From: CAZICM01 sp964537685
Lineage (GTDB): Bacteria > Myxococcota_A > Polyangia > Polyangiales > Polyangiaceae
Assembly (NCBI GenBank): GCA_964537685.1
Contig: CAZICM010000044.1
Location: forward strand, 11,985 to 75,984
Reading direction: 5' to 3'
DNA: 64,000 nucleotides
Within the stretch, counting starts at the first letter, position 1. Every line of letters begins with the position of its first letter. The position numbers were made by a program, and so were the translations under genes. A model generated the notes under the pieces. That model saw nothing but the letters and a program-made list of their open reading frames with translations. It was not told the origin of the DNA and made no database searches. Positions 43,899 to 52,372 of this stretch are shown piece after piece.

Positions 43899-46189
43899 AG
43901 ACAGCTCTCGCGCTGGCTTGTCTTGGCCTGGGAGCCATCGCATCGTGCCAATGCGCGAAGAGTTCCGATTCTGCAGGCGATCCCCAGACCAAAACACCCG
44001 AAAAAACGGCTGAAATTAAAGCACCTGGCCCGCCCAAGCCAGCGCCCCGCCTCGAACTGATCGGCGCGCTGCCGGATTGCGATTTAGAGCACCGCGGCCT
44101 GTTGCTCGATGCGGGCACCGATGCGCTCGCGGGCCGTTTTGGCTTTCGCGGAGGCGTTCCCGAAGGCGTTTTACAGACCGAACACGATGGCTCGACATGG
44201 ATTCGCGTGTTCGACAAAACGCTCACGCTCTCGTTCATGCTCACCGAGCCAAACCAAGTATTTGTGTCCGCACGCGCGATCGGAAGAAGCGCAAAATCGG
44301 CTTCGGTCTTGCTCGATGACCAGCCGCTTGGGCTCTTGAATTTTCAGCGCGACCAGATCCGCACGGCCAATACCGTCACGACGACCTTGCCCGCCGATGC
44401 GGGCCTGCACACCATCACGCTTCGCTTTGCGGGCAAGCCCAAAGGCAACGAGGCATTTGCCGAATTGGATTGGATTCGCATCGGCTTTCCCGACGAACTC
44501 AAACAAACCTACGGGCCGCCCACGATGCGCGACGTTGTGCTGCCCGCCGCCGCGCTTTCAGGCGTTCCTCACCGTTCTATCGCCCTGCGCGCGCCGGGCG
44601 CCGTCCGCTGCCCTGTTCATCTGCCGCGCGAGGCCCGCTTCAAGGCTTCGCTCGGCCTGTTGGGACAAGGCGAAGGCGATGCCGAAATCCGCATTCTCGA
44701 AGACGGAAAAGCACCTCGCGTGCTCCACCGCGCTCATCTCACCGGAGGCGATAAAGCCGTCTGGAGCGATATCGATGTTGCGCTCCAGGGCGAAGTGGGA
44801 ATGCTGGCCGCCCTCGAGCTCCGGGCCGTCGGCGCACCCGCGGGAACGCGCGTTTTATTGGGCGATCCCCGGCTTGAAATGACCGAAAGCACCATCGCTC
44901 CTCTTCCCCCCGCAAAAGCCGCCATCATCGTCGTCTTAAGCGGCGTCGAACGATCGATGCTGCCCCCCTGGAAGAGCGAACCATCGCCCGACCTGCCCGC
45001 CCTCTCCGAGCTCGCCCACAGCGCGACCACCTTCTCGTTTCACAGAGCGCCCACCACCGTCGTCGCGGGTGTGATGGCATCGCTGCTCACCGGCCTGCCG
45101 CCTCCGGCTCACAGCCTCACCGATGTGGCCGCGCGCCTATCCAAAGCCCACTCCACCATCGGCACCGTCGCGCGCGACGCAAGCGTAAGAACCGCGATGT
45201 TTAGCGGCGTTCCCAGCACCTTTCGCGCCTTTGGATTCGCGGGAACATCCTGGGAACAATTCAGCGAAATCTCTCCCGCCAGCGGCGAGCCTGCGACCTC
45301 GCCCATCGACAAAGCCACATCCTGGATATCGGATGTCTTGCGCGACAGCCCCGACGCCCGCCTGCTCACGGTGATTCACGCCCGGGGAGCGCATCCCCCT
45401 TGGGGTGTAAGCCCCAAAGAGATGACCGACCTTCCGCCCAAGGATTACGCCGGCCCAATCGAACCCCGCAGAGCCGCCCAAGTGCTCGCCGAGCTTCGGG
45501 CCAAGCGCGGCACAAATTCCCTATCTCCCGCGGATTTACAGCGCATCCGGGCCTTGGCCGAACTCGCCCTATCCAATCAAGATCGGGCCTTGGGCAGCCT
45601 CTTTGCAGCCCTTCGCGCCACGGGCCTGTGGGACAACTGCCTCTTGATTGTCACCGCCGATATCTCGAGCGGCCCGATGGAAAACTCGCTCTATGCCGAA
45701 GGTATCGATCTGCGCGAAAGCACACTAAGCCTGCCGCTCTATGTACGCTTTCCAGGAGGCAGCTTTGGAGGCAGCCGCATCGACGAACCCACCGAAGTTG
45801 TCGATTTGGCGCAGACCGTCCTCGCCTCGCTCAGTCTATCGTTCTCGCGTAAATCCTATGGACGCGATCTCGCGCTTGTCGCGTCGGGAGCGACCGCAGG
45901 CGGCTTTAGCGGCCCTCAGATCGCGGTACTCGACGATCGCTACTCCACGCGCTGGCATGGTTTGATTCTCACCGGGCGCTATGAAACAGCGCCATTTTTA
46001 TGTGATGTGAATGCCGATCCGGGATGTGTCTTCAACCGCCGCGATGCCATGCCCATCGCCACATCGGCCCTCTTCAGGCGCATGGTGAAAATCGGCATGC
46101 AATCGCGCGCGCCTCTGTCCGCGCGCGAGCCCGCCACGCTGGATCAAGAAACGGCCTCGGCGCTATCGGTATGGGGAGCAGCTCCTTGA
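43895..46189 (+). CDS. Sulfatase-superfamily-like lipoprotein, probably non-catalytic
   Basis: A 764-residue lipoprotein (lipobox AIASC, Cys18). The first ~350 residues are beta-rich. From about 350 on it follows the alkaline-phosphatase/sulfatase fold (FSFHRAPTTVVAGVMASLLTGLPPP, LLTVIHARGAHPPWG, and the C-terminal LYVRFPGG then VVDLAQTVLA). The first metal-binding Asp of the family is absent (VVLSGVERSML instead of an ID[TS]LR-type motif), as is the CxPxR catalytic motif. It is translationally coupled (ATGA) to the receiver-PEGA gene upstream, so the two products probably act together at the cell envelope. Confidence 0.72.
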   Translation: MKTALALACLGLGAIASCQCAKSSDSAGDPQTKTPEKTAEIKAPGPPKPAPRLELIGALPDCDLEHRGLLLDAGTDALAGRFGFRGGVPEGVLQTEHDGSTWIRVFDKTLTLSFMLTEPNQVFVSARAIGRSAKSASVLLDDQPLGLLNFQRDQIRTANTVTTTLPADAGLHTITLRFAGKPKGNEAFAELDWIRIGFPDELKQTYGPPTMRDVVLPAAALSGVPHRSIALRAPGAVRCPVHLPREARFKASLGLLGQGEGDAEIRILEDGKAPRVLHRAHLTGGDKAVWSDIDVALQGEVGMLAALELRAVGAPAGTRVLLGDPRLEMTESTIAPLPPAKAAIIVVLSGVERSMLPPWKSEPSPDLPALSELAHSATTFSFHRAPTTVVAGVMASLLTGLPPPAHSLTDVAARLSKAHSTIGTVARDASVRTAMFSGVPSTFRAFGFAGTSWEQFSEISPASGEPATSPIDKATSWISDVLRDSPDARLLTVIHARGAHPPWGVSPKEMTDLPPKDYAGPIEPRRAAQVLAELRAKRGTNSLSPADLQRIRALAELALSNQDRALGSLFAALRATGLWDNCLLIVTADISSGPMENSLYAEGIDLRESTLSLPLYVRFPGGSFGGSRIDEPTEVVDLAQTVLASLSLSFSRKSYGRDLALVASGATAGGFSGPQIAVLDDRYSTRWHGLILTGRYETAPFLCDVNADPGCVFNRRDAMPIATSALFRRMVKIGMQSRAPLSAREPATLDQETASALSVWGAAP

Positions 46190-46190
46190 A

Positions 46191-46781
46191 TTATCGCTTT
46201 TCAGGCGCGGAATCGGTCACGCGCGTATAAGCACAGCGCTCGCCGCCCCTCGTTTCCACAAGCTGCGCCGCGGCTTTATCGATCTCAAGCTTCAGCGGAT
46301 TATCGATCTTCGCCGCTCCCGCCGGACCGCCTCCCGGCTGATCGCTTCGCGTCAGCACCACGGCTGTGTCGGTCACTTCAAAACGGCCTTGCCACATCAC
46401 AATGCCTGACCAAATGCACTGAGCGCCTGGAGGACAAGGCGAAACGCGATCTTCACCGTTAAAGCTTCCATTGTCGCGCAACGACAGCAGCCGCTCGTAT
46501 TTGCGGTCCCCGCATGAAGCCGACTTATACGAACCGGCCCATTTGCCCGCGGTATTTCCAGAAGGATCGCCCGTGGTCGCGGGAGGCGTCCCCGTCCCCG
46601 TCCCTCCGGTTGAAGCCGTTGAATCGGCTGGAGGAGCGGTTGTCGTGGATGAAGGAGCCGTATTTGTCGGCACCGTATTCGGCGGTTTTTCTTGATCCGA
46701 ACTACATCCCGCAACCCACAAAGCCGCAAAGGCCACCGCAGCCAATTGAGCAAAACGCAACACAGCAAAGCTCCTTTCCAC
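46191..46781 (-). CDS. Small predicted lipoprotein
   Basis: A 196-residue protein starting at GTG 46781 after AAGGGGGTG, giving signal peptide VERSFAVLRFAQLAAVAFAA and lipobox VAGC (Cys26). A Thr/Pro/Ser/Gly-rich linker covers about 30-75. The rest is a compact domain containing GKWAGSYKSASCGDRKYERL and ending CAYTRVTD, with two pairs of cysteines. No family is recognised. It converges on the sulfatase-like gene with one base between stops. Confidence 0.68.
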   Translation of the reverse strand: MERSFAVLRFAQLAAVAFAALWVAGCSSDQEKPPNTVPTNTAPSSTTTAPPADSTASTGGTGTGTPPATTGDPSGNTAGKWAGSYKSASCGDRKYERLLSLRDNGSFNGEDRVSPCPPGAQCIWSGIVMWQGRFEVTDTAVVLTRSDQPGGGPAGAAKIDNPLKLEIDKAAAQLVETRGGERCAYTRVTDSAPEKR

Positions 46782-46867
46782 AACACCCCCTTGAACACTG
46801 CATAAGCCCGCGCCGAACCGATGTATAGAAGCGCGCGTCCCCAAAACCTGCTGGAGACTACATCGTC

Positions 46868-49456
46868 TTGAAAGGCAGAAAACCCGCCATCTTCTTGCTT
46901 TGTATGGGCATCGCAAGCGCGTTGGCAAGCGCGCCGGCTCAGGCTCAGGACTCGCCCCGCGCGATCACTCCGCCTCAAGTCATCGAACATGTCGATGCCG
47001 TTTACCCGCCTGCGCTCCTTGCAAAAGGCATCGAAACCAATGTGATCGTCATTCTCACCGTCGAGCGCGATGGCACCGTCAAGGATGCCGCTATCGCCGA
47101 ATCCGGCGGCCCAGAATTCGATGAAGCGGCGCTTACCGCGGCCCGGGGATTTAGGTTTTCACCCGCGCTCAAAGAAGGAAAACCCGTGCGCGCGCGCATC
47201 AAAATGCCTTTTCATTTTGCGCCGGGGCCTCACAAAACAGCCGATCGCCATCCCGAAACGCCCGCCGCCGACACGCCGCCCGAAATAAAAAAACCTTCCA
47301 AAGAAGACCCGGAAAAAGCCGTCGAGCCTCCTCATGAAGTCGAGGAAGGAATCACCTTCCCCCACGCTGTTTTAGAGCCCGGCAAACCTGTCGAGATACA
47401 CGTTCAGGGCCGCCCCAACCCGCCCCGCCGCGGAGGCAGCGATTTTCGCTTCGATCGCAAAGCCCTCACGGCCGCGCCTCATTCCAACGCGAGCGACATG
47501 CTGCGCGTCGCGCCCGGCGTGTTTGTCATGCATCCCGAAGGCGATGCCGTCGCTCAGCGCATCATGCTCCGCGGATTCGATGCCGATCACGGTCAAGACA
47601 TCGAGTTCTCCGTAGGCGGAATACCCATCAACCAGCCCTCCCATCTCCATGGCCAGGGCTATGCCGATTTAGGCGGAATCATCCCGGAAACCGTTCGTTC
47701 CCTGCGGGTGCTCGAAGGCGTGTACGAACCCCGCCAAGGCGACTTCGCCGTCGCGGGCAGCGTCGACTACGACCTCGCCGTACCCGACCGGGGACGGCGC
47801 ATTTCGCTCAGCTACGGCGCCTTCAACACCTTTCGCCTCCTCGGCCTATGGGCACCCGACAATGCCGCTCAAGAAACCTTTGGCGCGGCCACATTCCGCA
47901 GCAGCGACGGCTTTGGCGACAACCTCCGCGGATCGATCTCCGGCATCGCCACAGGCCAATACCGCGTCGAACTTCCCGGCGATGTCGTCGGCATTCTCCA
48001 TGTCAACCTGCATGCCGCGCGCGCATCCCTCGCCGGCGTTGTACGGAGGGACGACATTCAATCGGGCGACATCGGCTTTTACGGCGCCTACAGCGATCCA
48101 TCCTCGCGCGCGCAATCGGCCGCCGCATCGCGCGCTCAAATGGGCATCACGCTGGAACACATCGCCGACGACGGCACATTTTTTAACGGCCTCTTCTGGA
48201 TCTCGCGCTCGGACTTTCGCATCCGCCAAAACTTCACCGGCTACACCCAGCGATCGCGCACCCATCCTGAATGGGCGGGCCGGGGCGACCTTATCGAACA
48301 GGAGAATCACGACACATCCCTGGGCGGCCGATTCTCATACCGGGGCCGGCGCATGGACCTGGCCAAATGGCTTTCGGCCCAGCTCTTTTTAGGCGCCGAC
48401 ATGCGCGCGGGCTTTATCGAACAGGCGCAAAACCTGCTTGCCGCGCCTCAAAACGAAACGTGGGATCAGCGCGTCGATGCATCGGTACGCATGAACGATA
48501 TCGGCCTATGGGCTGACGTTGCCCTTTCCTCATCGCGCTGGATTCGCCTGAGAGCCGGCCTGCGCGGCGATCTTTTGCTCTTCGATGTCGACGATCGCCT
48601 GGGCAACTTCATCCCCGCCTTTCAAAAAGAGACGCATATCGAAGGCTATCGCCGCACCGCCTCGGGCCTCGCATGGGGGCCGCGAATCAGCGCCGAATCC
48701 GATCCATTGTCGTGGCTCCGCCTTCACGCGGCCTATGGAGAAGGCTACCGCTCGCCTCAAGCCCGCGGCCTCGAAGAAGGAGAAAGCGCGCCCTTCGCCA
48801 AAGTCCGAAGCTATGAAATCGGCGCCCGCATGGCCGGCGGCGAACACCTTTCGCTCACGGGCACCCTCTACGAAACACGCCTCTCCTACGATTTGGCCTT
48901 CGACCCCGAAGAAGGCCGCATGGAACGCATCGGCCCCACCACCCGCCGCGGCGCCGTCCTCTTCTTCAACGCCCAGCCCACGCCCGATTTTTTTGCATCC
49001 ATCAGCGCGACCTACGTTCACGCCACCTTGGACGCACCGCCTCCCGCGACGGCCGACAATCCATCGCCGCCCTATATCGAAGGCCAATTCTTACCCTTCG
49101 TCGCACCGCTCACGCTGCGCAGCGATCTCTCGTATTCGCGCCCGCTCTTTGAAATACGCCATCATCCCCTCGCGCTGCGGGCCGGCGCCGGCGCCACCTT
49201 TTTATCGCCCCGGCCCCTGCCCTATGGCCAATACGCCCAGCCCGTATTTTTGGCCGACGCCTCGCTCGCCTTCACATGGGATTTCTTAGAGATCGGCGTC
49301 GACGCGACCAATATCCTCAACGCCCAATACGCCGACAGCGAGTATGCCTTTGTGTCGAACTTCAAAACCAAAAGCATTCCATCCTTCGTGCCCGCGAGAC
49401 ATATCGCGGCTGGACCACCTCTGTCCGTATTGGGCCACATCACCTTGAATTTGTAA
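46868..49456 (+). CDS. TonB-domain/TonB-dependent outer-membrane receptor fusion
   Basis: An 862-residue protein with signal peptide (about 1-26), an N-terminal TonB-C-terminal-like domain (about 35-115: PPALLAKGIETNVIVILTVE, ESGGPEFDEAALTAARGFRF), a Pro/Lys/Glu linker, a plug (about 190-300: SDMLRVAPGVFVMHPEGD, IMLRGFDADHGQDIEF) and a C-terminal beta-barrel ending in a TonB-receptor-like LGHITLNL. The TonB-like module is itself periplasmic, an arrangement different from the inner-membrane TonB protein. The TTG at 46868 is used because it gives the basic N region. Ligand is unknown. Confidence 0.85.
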   Translation: MKGRKPAIFLLCMGIASALASAPAQAQDSPRAITPPQVIEHVDAVYPPALLAKGIETNVIVILTVERDGTVKDAAIAESGGPEFDEAALTAARGFRFSPALKEGKPVRARIKMPFHFAPGPHKTADRHPETPAADTPPEIKKPSKEDPEKAVEPPHEVEEGITFPHAVLEPGKPVEIHVQGRPNPPRRGGSDFRFDRKALTAAPHSNASDMLRVAPGVFVMHPEGDAVAQRIMLRGFDADHGQDIEFSVGGIPINQPSHLHGQGYADLGGIIPETVRSLRVLEGVYEPRQGDFAVAGSVDYDLAVPDRGRRISLSYGAFNTFRLLGLWAPDNAAQETFGAATFRSSDGFGDNLRGSISGIATGQYRVELPGDVVGILHVNLHAARASLAGVVRRDDIQSGDIGFYGAYSDPSSRAQSAAASRAQMGITLEHIADDGTFFNGLFWISRSDFRIRQNFTGYTQRSRTHPEWAGRGDLIEQENHDTSLGGRFSYRGRRMDLAKWLSAQLFLGADMRAGFIEQAQNLLAAPQNETWDQRVDASVRMNDIGLWADVALSSSRWIRLRAGLRGDLLLFDVDDRLGNFIPAFQKETHIEGYRRTASGLAWGPRISAESDPLSWLRLHAAYGEGYRSPQARGLEEGESAPFAKVRSYEIGARMAGGEHLSLTGTLYETRLSYDLAFDPEEGRMERIGPTTRRGAVLFFNAQPTPDFFASISATYVHATLDAPPPATADNPSPPYIEGQFLPFVAPLTLRSDLSYSRPLFEIRHHPLALRAGAGATFLSPRPLPYGQYAQPVFLADASLAFTWDFLEIGVDATNILNAQYADSEYAFVSNFKTKSIPSFVPARHIAAGPPLSVLGHITLNL

Positions 49457-49465
49457 TACACTCGT

Positions 49466-50173
49466 ATGAAGCGGATATATTGCGTAATTGCTGCATGGAT
49501 AGGGCTTGGATGCGCGGGCACCGGCCAGCCTCTTACCCATTACGAAGCCAATGCGGAAGTAATTATACCCAAATCGATCGATTTTGAATCTGGCTTACGC
49601 CTCAGCATTGACACCTGCGCCTTCGCCTTTGGCCCGGCCTATTTTTGCGCGGCCCAAAGCGGCTCGCCCACCCTATGCGAAACGGCGCTCGCGGAAATCG
49701 CGCACATCAATACCATCGATTGTTTAGATCCATCGCCCCAGCCCCTAGGCATGGTATATGGACTCACGGGCGAGATCCGCAGCGTATCCTACGACTACGG
49801 GATGCACTGGTTTTTAACGGAAAGCAAGCCCATGGCCGATCCCAAGGCGCCCGGCGGACATTCCCTGCGAATGACGGGCCATCTCGATCAAAATGGAACG
49901 CGCATTGATTTTACGGCCAATATTGACGTATTGCCTCAATATCAAGGCCAGCGGGCGGTAACGACAGCGCCCGCGCGGGCAAGCATTACAGAAGAAACGG
50001 CCGGATTAACGGTACAATTTAATCCCGGCGCATGGATAAGCGGGGCGGACTGGGAAGCCTTGGTGATGGAAGCGGGGCCGGGACCCATCGAGATAAGCGC
50101 AGAACAACCTGGACACAGCGCGGTTCTGCTTAAAATGGTATCGGGCGCCCCGCCGGTATTTACGTGGAAGTAG
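49466..50173 (+). CDS. Predicted lipoprotein downstream of TonB receptor
   Basis: A 235-residue lipoprotein (MKRIYCVIAAWIGLGC, lipobox Cys16) with a beta-rich body containing VYGLTGEIRSVSYDYGMHW and DFTANIDVLPQYQGQRAV. No known family. It begins nine bases after the TonB-receptor stop, so co-transcription and a role as a surface partner of the receptor are plausible. Confidence 0.72.
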   Translation: MKRIYCVIAAWIGLGCAGTGQPLTHYEANAEVIIPKSIDFESGLRLSIDTCAFAFGPAYFCAAQSGSPTLCETALAEIAHINTIDCLDPSPQPLGMVYGLTGEIRSVSYDYGMHWFLTESKPMADPKAPGGHSLRMTGHLDQNGTRIDFTANIDVLPQYQGQRAVTTAPARASITEETAGLTVQFNPGAWISGADWEALVMEAGPGPIEISAEQPGHSAVLLKMVSGAPPVFTWK

Positions 50174-50180
50174 CGGGAGA

Positions 50181-50549
50181 TCAGCCGAATTTCACGGCGG
50201 CGATTTTATTGCCGTCGAGATCGCGGAAGTAAGCCGCATAAAAGCCTGGGCCCCTGGCACCGGGAGCGCCTTCATCCTTGCCGCCGAGCTCCAGCGCCTT
50301 GGCATGCATGGCCTTAATCTTCTCCTCATCGCCCACAAACAGCGCGACCATCGCGCCATTGCCCGGGGTTGCGGCATTGCCGTCAAAGGGCTTAATCACG
50401 CCGAACATGGGCGTATTGGGGGCGGTCGTCCAAGCGATAAAGCGATCGAATTCCATACCGCGCTTGGCGCCCAGGGCTTCAAAGAGCTTGTCGTAGAATT
50501 CGCCGGCCCGCTGTAAATCATTGGTTCCGATGGTGGTGTACGCGATCAT
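50181..50549 (-). CDS. VOC-family glyoxalase/dioxygenase-like protein
   Basis: A 122-residue single vicinal-oxygen-chelate domain. The motif ITIGTNDLQRAGEFYDKLFEAL-type start (here TTIGTNDLQRAGEFYDKLFE) and YFRDLDGNKIAAVKF at the end identify the fold. The metal ligands at the end read D/N rather than the classic His/Glu pairs, so activity is uncertain. GGAG precedes the ATG at 50549. It is convergent with the lipoprotein gene, and the 276-base gap above it has no other gene. Confidence 0.85.
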   Translation of the reverse strand: MIAYTTIGTNDLQRAGEFYDKLFEALGAKRGMEFDRFIAWTTAPNTPMFGVIKPFDGNAATPGNGAMVALFVGDEEKIKAMHAKALELGGKDEGAPGARGPGFYAAYFRDLDGNKIAAVKFG

Positions 50550-50825
50550 TGCAAAACTCCGGTGTAAAAAGGTCGGGAAGCAAGTTTCCCAAAACGAGGC
50601 GCGGCACCCATAGACCAGGGCCGCATCTTCGTCAACGCTGGGCGCTACCCCTTATCCTATAGGCAATCCATTCGATCAAAATGACCGAAATAGGGGGAGG
50701 TTAAAAACAACGATGATTGAAGCGTAGAACCGTGCCTGCGGGATGTTCACCTTTTTTCTTAAGGGCATAACCTGAAACATTCGGGCTCATTTTATTTCGG
50801 ACCCGAAGACAAAAGGAGAAGCCCC

Positions 50826-51305
50826 ATGTTCAACCGACCGATCAAAACCGCGTTGTTCTGCGTGTTATTGACAATCAGCGCGACGGCCCTCGCCGACGAA
50901 AAAGCGGCGCCCCCCGCGCCTGCGCCCAAGCCTGCGGATGCGGCACCTGTAGCGGAGCCCAAGCCGATCGTCATGGTCCGCACAGAAGTCTACGGAAGCA
51001 TTACATCCAAAGTGGCAAAGAATTTAACGATGTTGGCTTTGGTGACGACGAATTCGGATCCAATACCCGTGGGATCGAAGGGTATTTTGTATAGAAAAGT
51101 GGAGAAGGCCGATGGGCAGGCGAGTGGTGAATACGTTGAGATTGCCAAAGTAACCTTTAAAAAGCACGATTTAATCACGAGCAAAATCACGATGGTTGTC
51201 GATGAAGAGATAAAAGACGCCGTTGTGAATGGGAAAAAAGGCGGGCATTTGGCGAAGAGCGTAAAGGTAAAGCTGCAGATTGATTTGCCGGTGAAGGGAG
51301 AGTGA
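50826..51305 (+). CDS. Small secreted protein
   Basis: A 159-residue protein with a clear signal peptide (about 1-23, ALADE cleavage), AGGAGAAG ribosome-binding site, an Ala/Pro-rich spacer (about 26-46) and a beta-rich domain (GSITSKVAKNLTMLALVTTN, then KVTFKKHDLITSKITMVVDEE). Probably periplasmic. No family is recognised. The 276-base upstream gap probably contains its promoter. Confidence 0.7.
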   Translation: MFNRPIKTALFCVLLTISATALADEKAAPPAPAPKPADAAPVAEPKPIVMVRTEVYGSITSKVAKNLTMLALVTTNSDPIPVGSKGILYRKVEKADGQASGEYVEIAKVTFKKHDLITSKITMVVDEEIKDAVVNGKKGGHLAKSVKVKLQIDLPVKGE

Positions 51306-51351
51306 TTTGTGGGCTGTTGAGCAAGACGCTCGTTTCGTGTACAGGGAAGAT

Positions 51352-51483
51352 ATGGCCGCCCTATCGGATGTGCTGACGCTCACGATTCCGCGCTCAATGG
51401 TTCCTGCATTGCCTGCATTTGCCGAATCTTTGAACGAAAGAATGCACGTGCTGCTGGAGAAGAATACGGCGTGCAACGCTTAG
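51352..51483 (+). CDS. Small ORF, possible truncated antitoxin-like remnant
   Basis: A 43-residue frame starting at ATG 51352 behind AGGGAAGAT. It reads MAALSDVLTLTIPRSMVPAL and continues to LNERMHVLLEKNTACNA. From memory this resembles the N-terminal half of short helical proteins of ~75-80 residues (RMHxLLExN followed by DGxLxxxE), sometimes annotated as antitoxin-like. The second half is missing here. It may be a remnant; a chance ORF is also possible. Confidence 0.35.
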   Translation: MAALSDVLTLTIPRSMVPALPAFAESLNERMHVLLEKNTACNA

Positions 51484-51503
51484 TCAAAAATAGCCTCCAA
51501 CAC

Positions 51504-52322
51504 TCAGCGCCCCCGCTTCTTCGCCCTGTCAAAACCGTCTCCATCCATCCCCGCCGAAAACAAAGACATCTGCTTTTCCGGCGCCTTCTCTTTACGCGCC
51601 CCCTTCTCCCGCGGCCAATTTGATGATGTGCTCATCCCCACCGCCTCGGGCTCCGCATACAAAAGCTCCGGCCCTTCGTGCGACACCGAATTCACTTTCA
51701 TCGATGCCGCCTGCGATATCAAATAATCGTTCTCAGCAGGTTTTAATAACAATAACGCATCCATTTTATCGGCGCTTAATAACCATCTGTCCAATTGATC
51801 TTTCCGGATAAATGCCGGCATTCGATCGTGTATGGGCGCAATAAAATCATTGGACGACGTCGTGATAATCGTAAACGTGCGAATGTCTTCCCCATCCTCC
51901 GGATTCACCCAATCTTCATACAAACCCGCCATCAACAAAAGCCCACCCTCCTTCGGATGAAACCATAAAGGCCGCCGATGCCCCTTCTCACCCTCCCATT
52001 CGTAAAATCCATCCGCAGGCACAATGCAGCGCCTCTTCTCAAACGCTTCCCGAAATGCCGGCTTCTGATGCGCGCTCTCCGCCCTCGCGTTGATCGTGTG
52101 CGCCGCGATCTGCGCGTCCTTCGACCACCTCGGTATCAATCCCCACCGCGCTGGCACAATCTCGCGCCGCCCCTCTTTCTCCCTCATCACCAAATGCGCG
52201 CTCATCGGCGCAATGTTGAATCGCGGCCGGTAATGCTCAAATGCCGCCGAATCTGCGTAAGCCCCTAATATCGCTGCTAAATCCCGATACGTCGGAACCG
52301 CCAATGTAATACGTCCACACAT
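51504..52322 (-). CDS. yedK: SRAP-domain peptidase (YedK/HMCES-like)
   Basis: A 272-residue SOS-response-associated peptidase family member that crosslinks to abasic sites in single-stranded DNA through its N-terminal cysteine. MCGRITL gives the catalytic Cys2. Other conserved parts are ARWGLIPRW, NARAESAHQKPAFREAFEKRRC, PADGFYEWEG with the Glu, and IHDRMPAFI with the His. The last ~50 residues are a charged tail. It is divergent from acnA, with 50 bases between starts. Confidence 0.93.
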   Translation of the reverse strand: MCGRITLAVPTYRDLAAILGAYADSAAFEHYRPRFNIAPMSAHLVMREKEGRREIVPARWGLIPRWSKDAQIAAHTINARAESAHQKPAFREAFEKRRCIVPADGFYEWEGEKGHRRPLWFHPKEGGLLLMAGLYEDWVNPEDGEDIRTFTIITTSSNDFIAPIHDRMPAFIRKDQLDRWLLSADKMDALLLLKPAENDYLISQAASMKVNSVSHEGPELLYAEPEAVGMSTSSNWPREKGARKEKAPEKQMSLFSAGMDGDGFDRAKKRGR

Positions 52323-52372
52323 CGTTTCATTCGGGCTTTCCGGCGAACGCTGTCCGTCCTACATAGCCGCGT

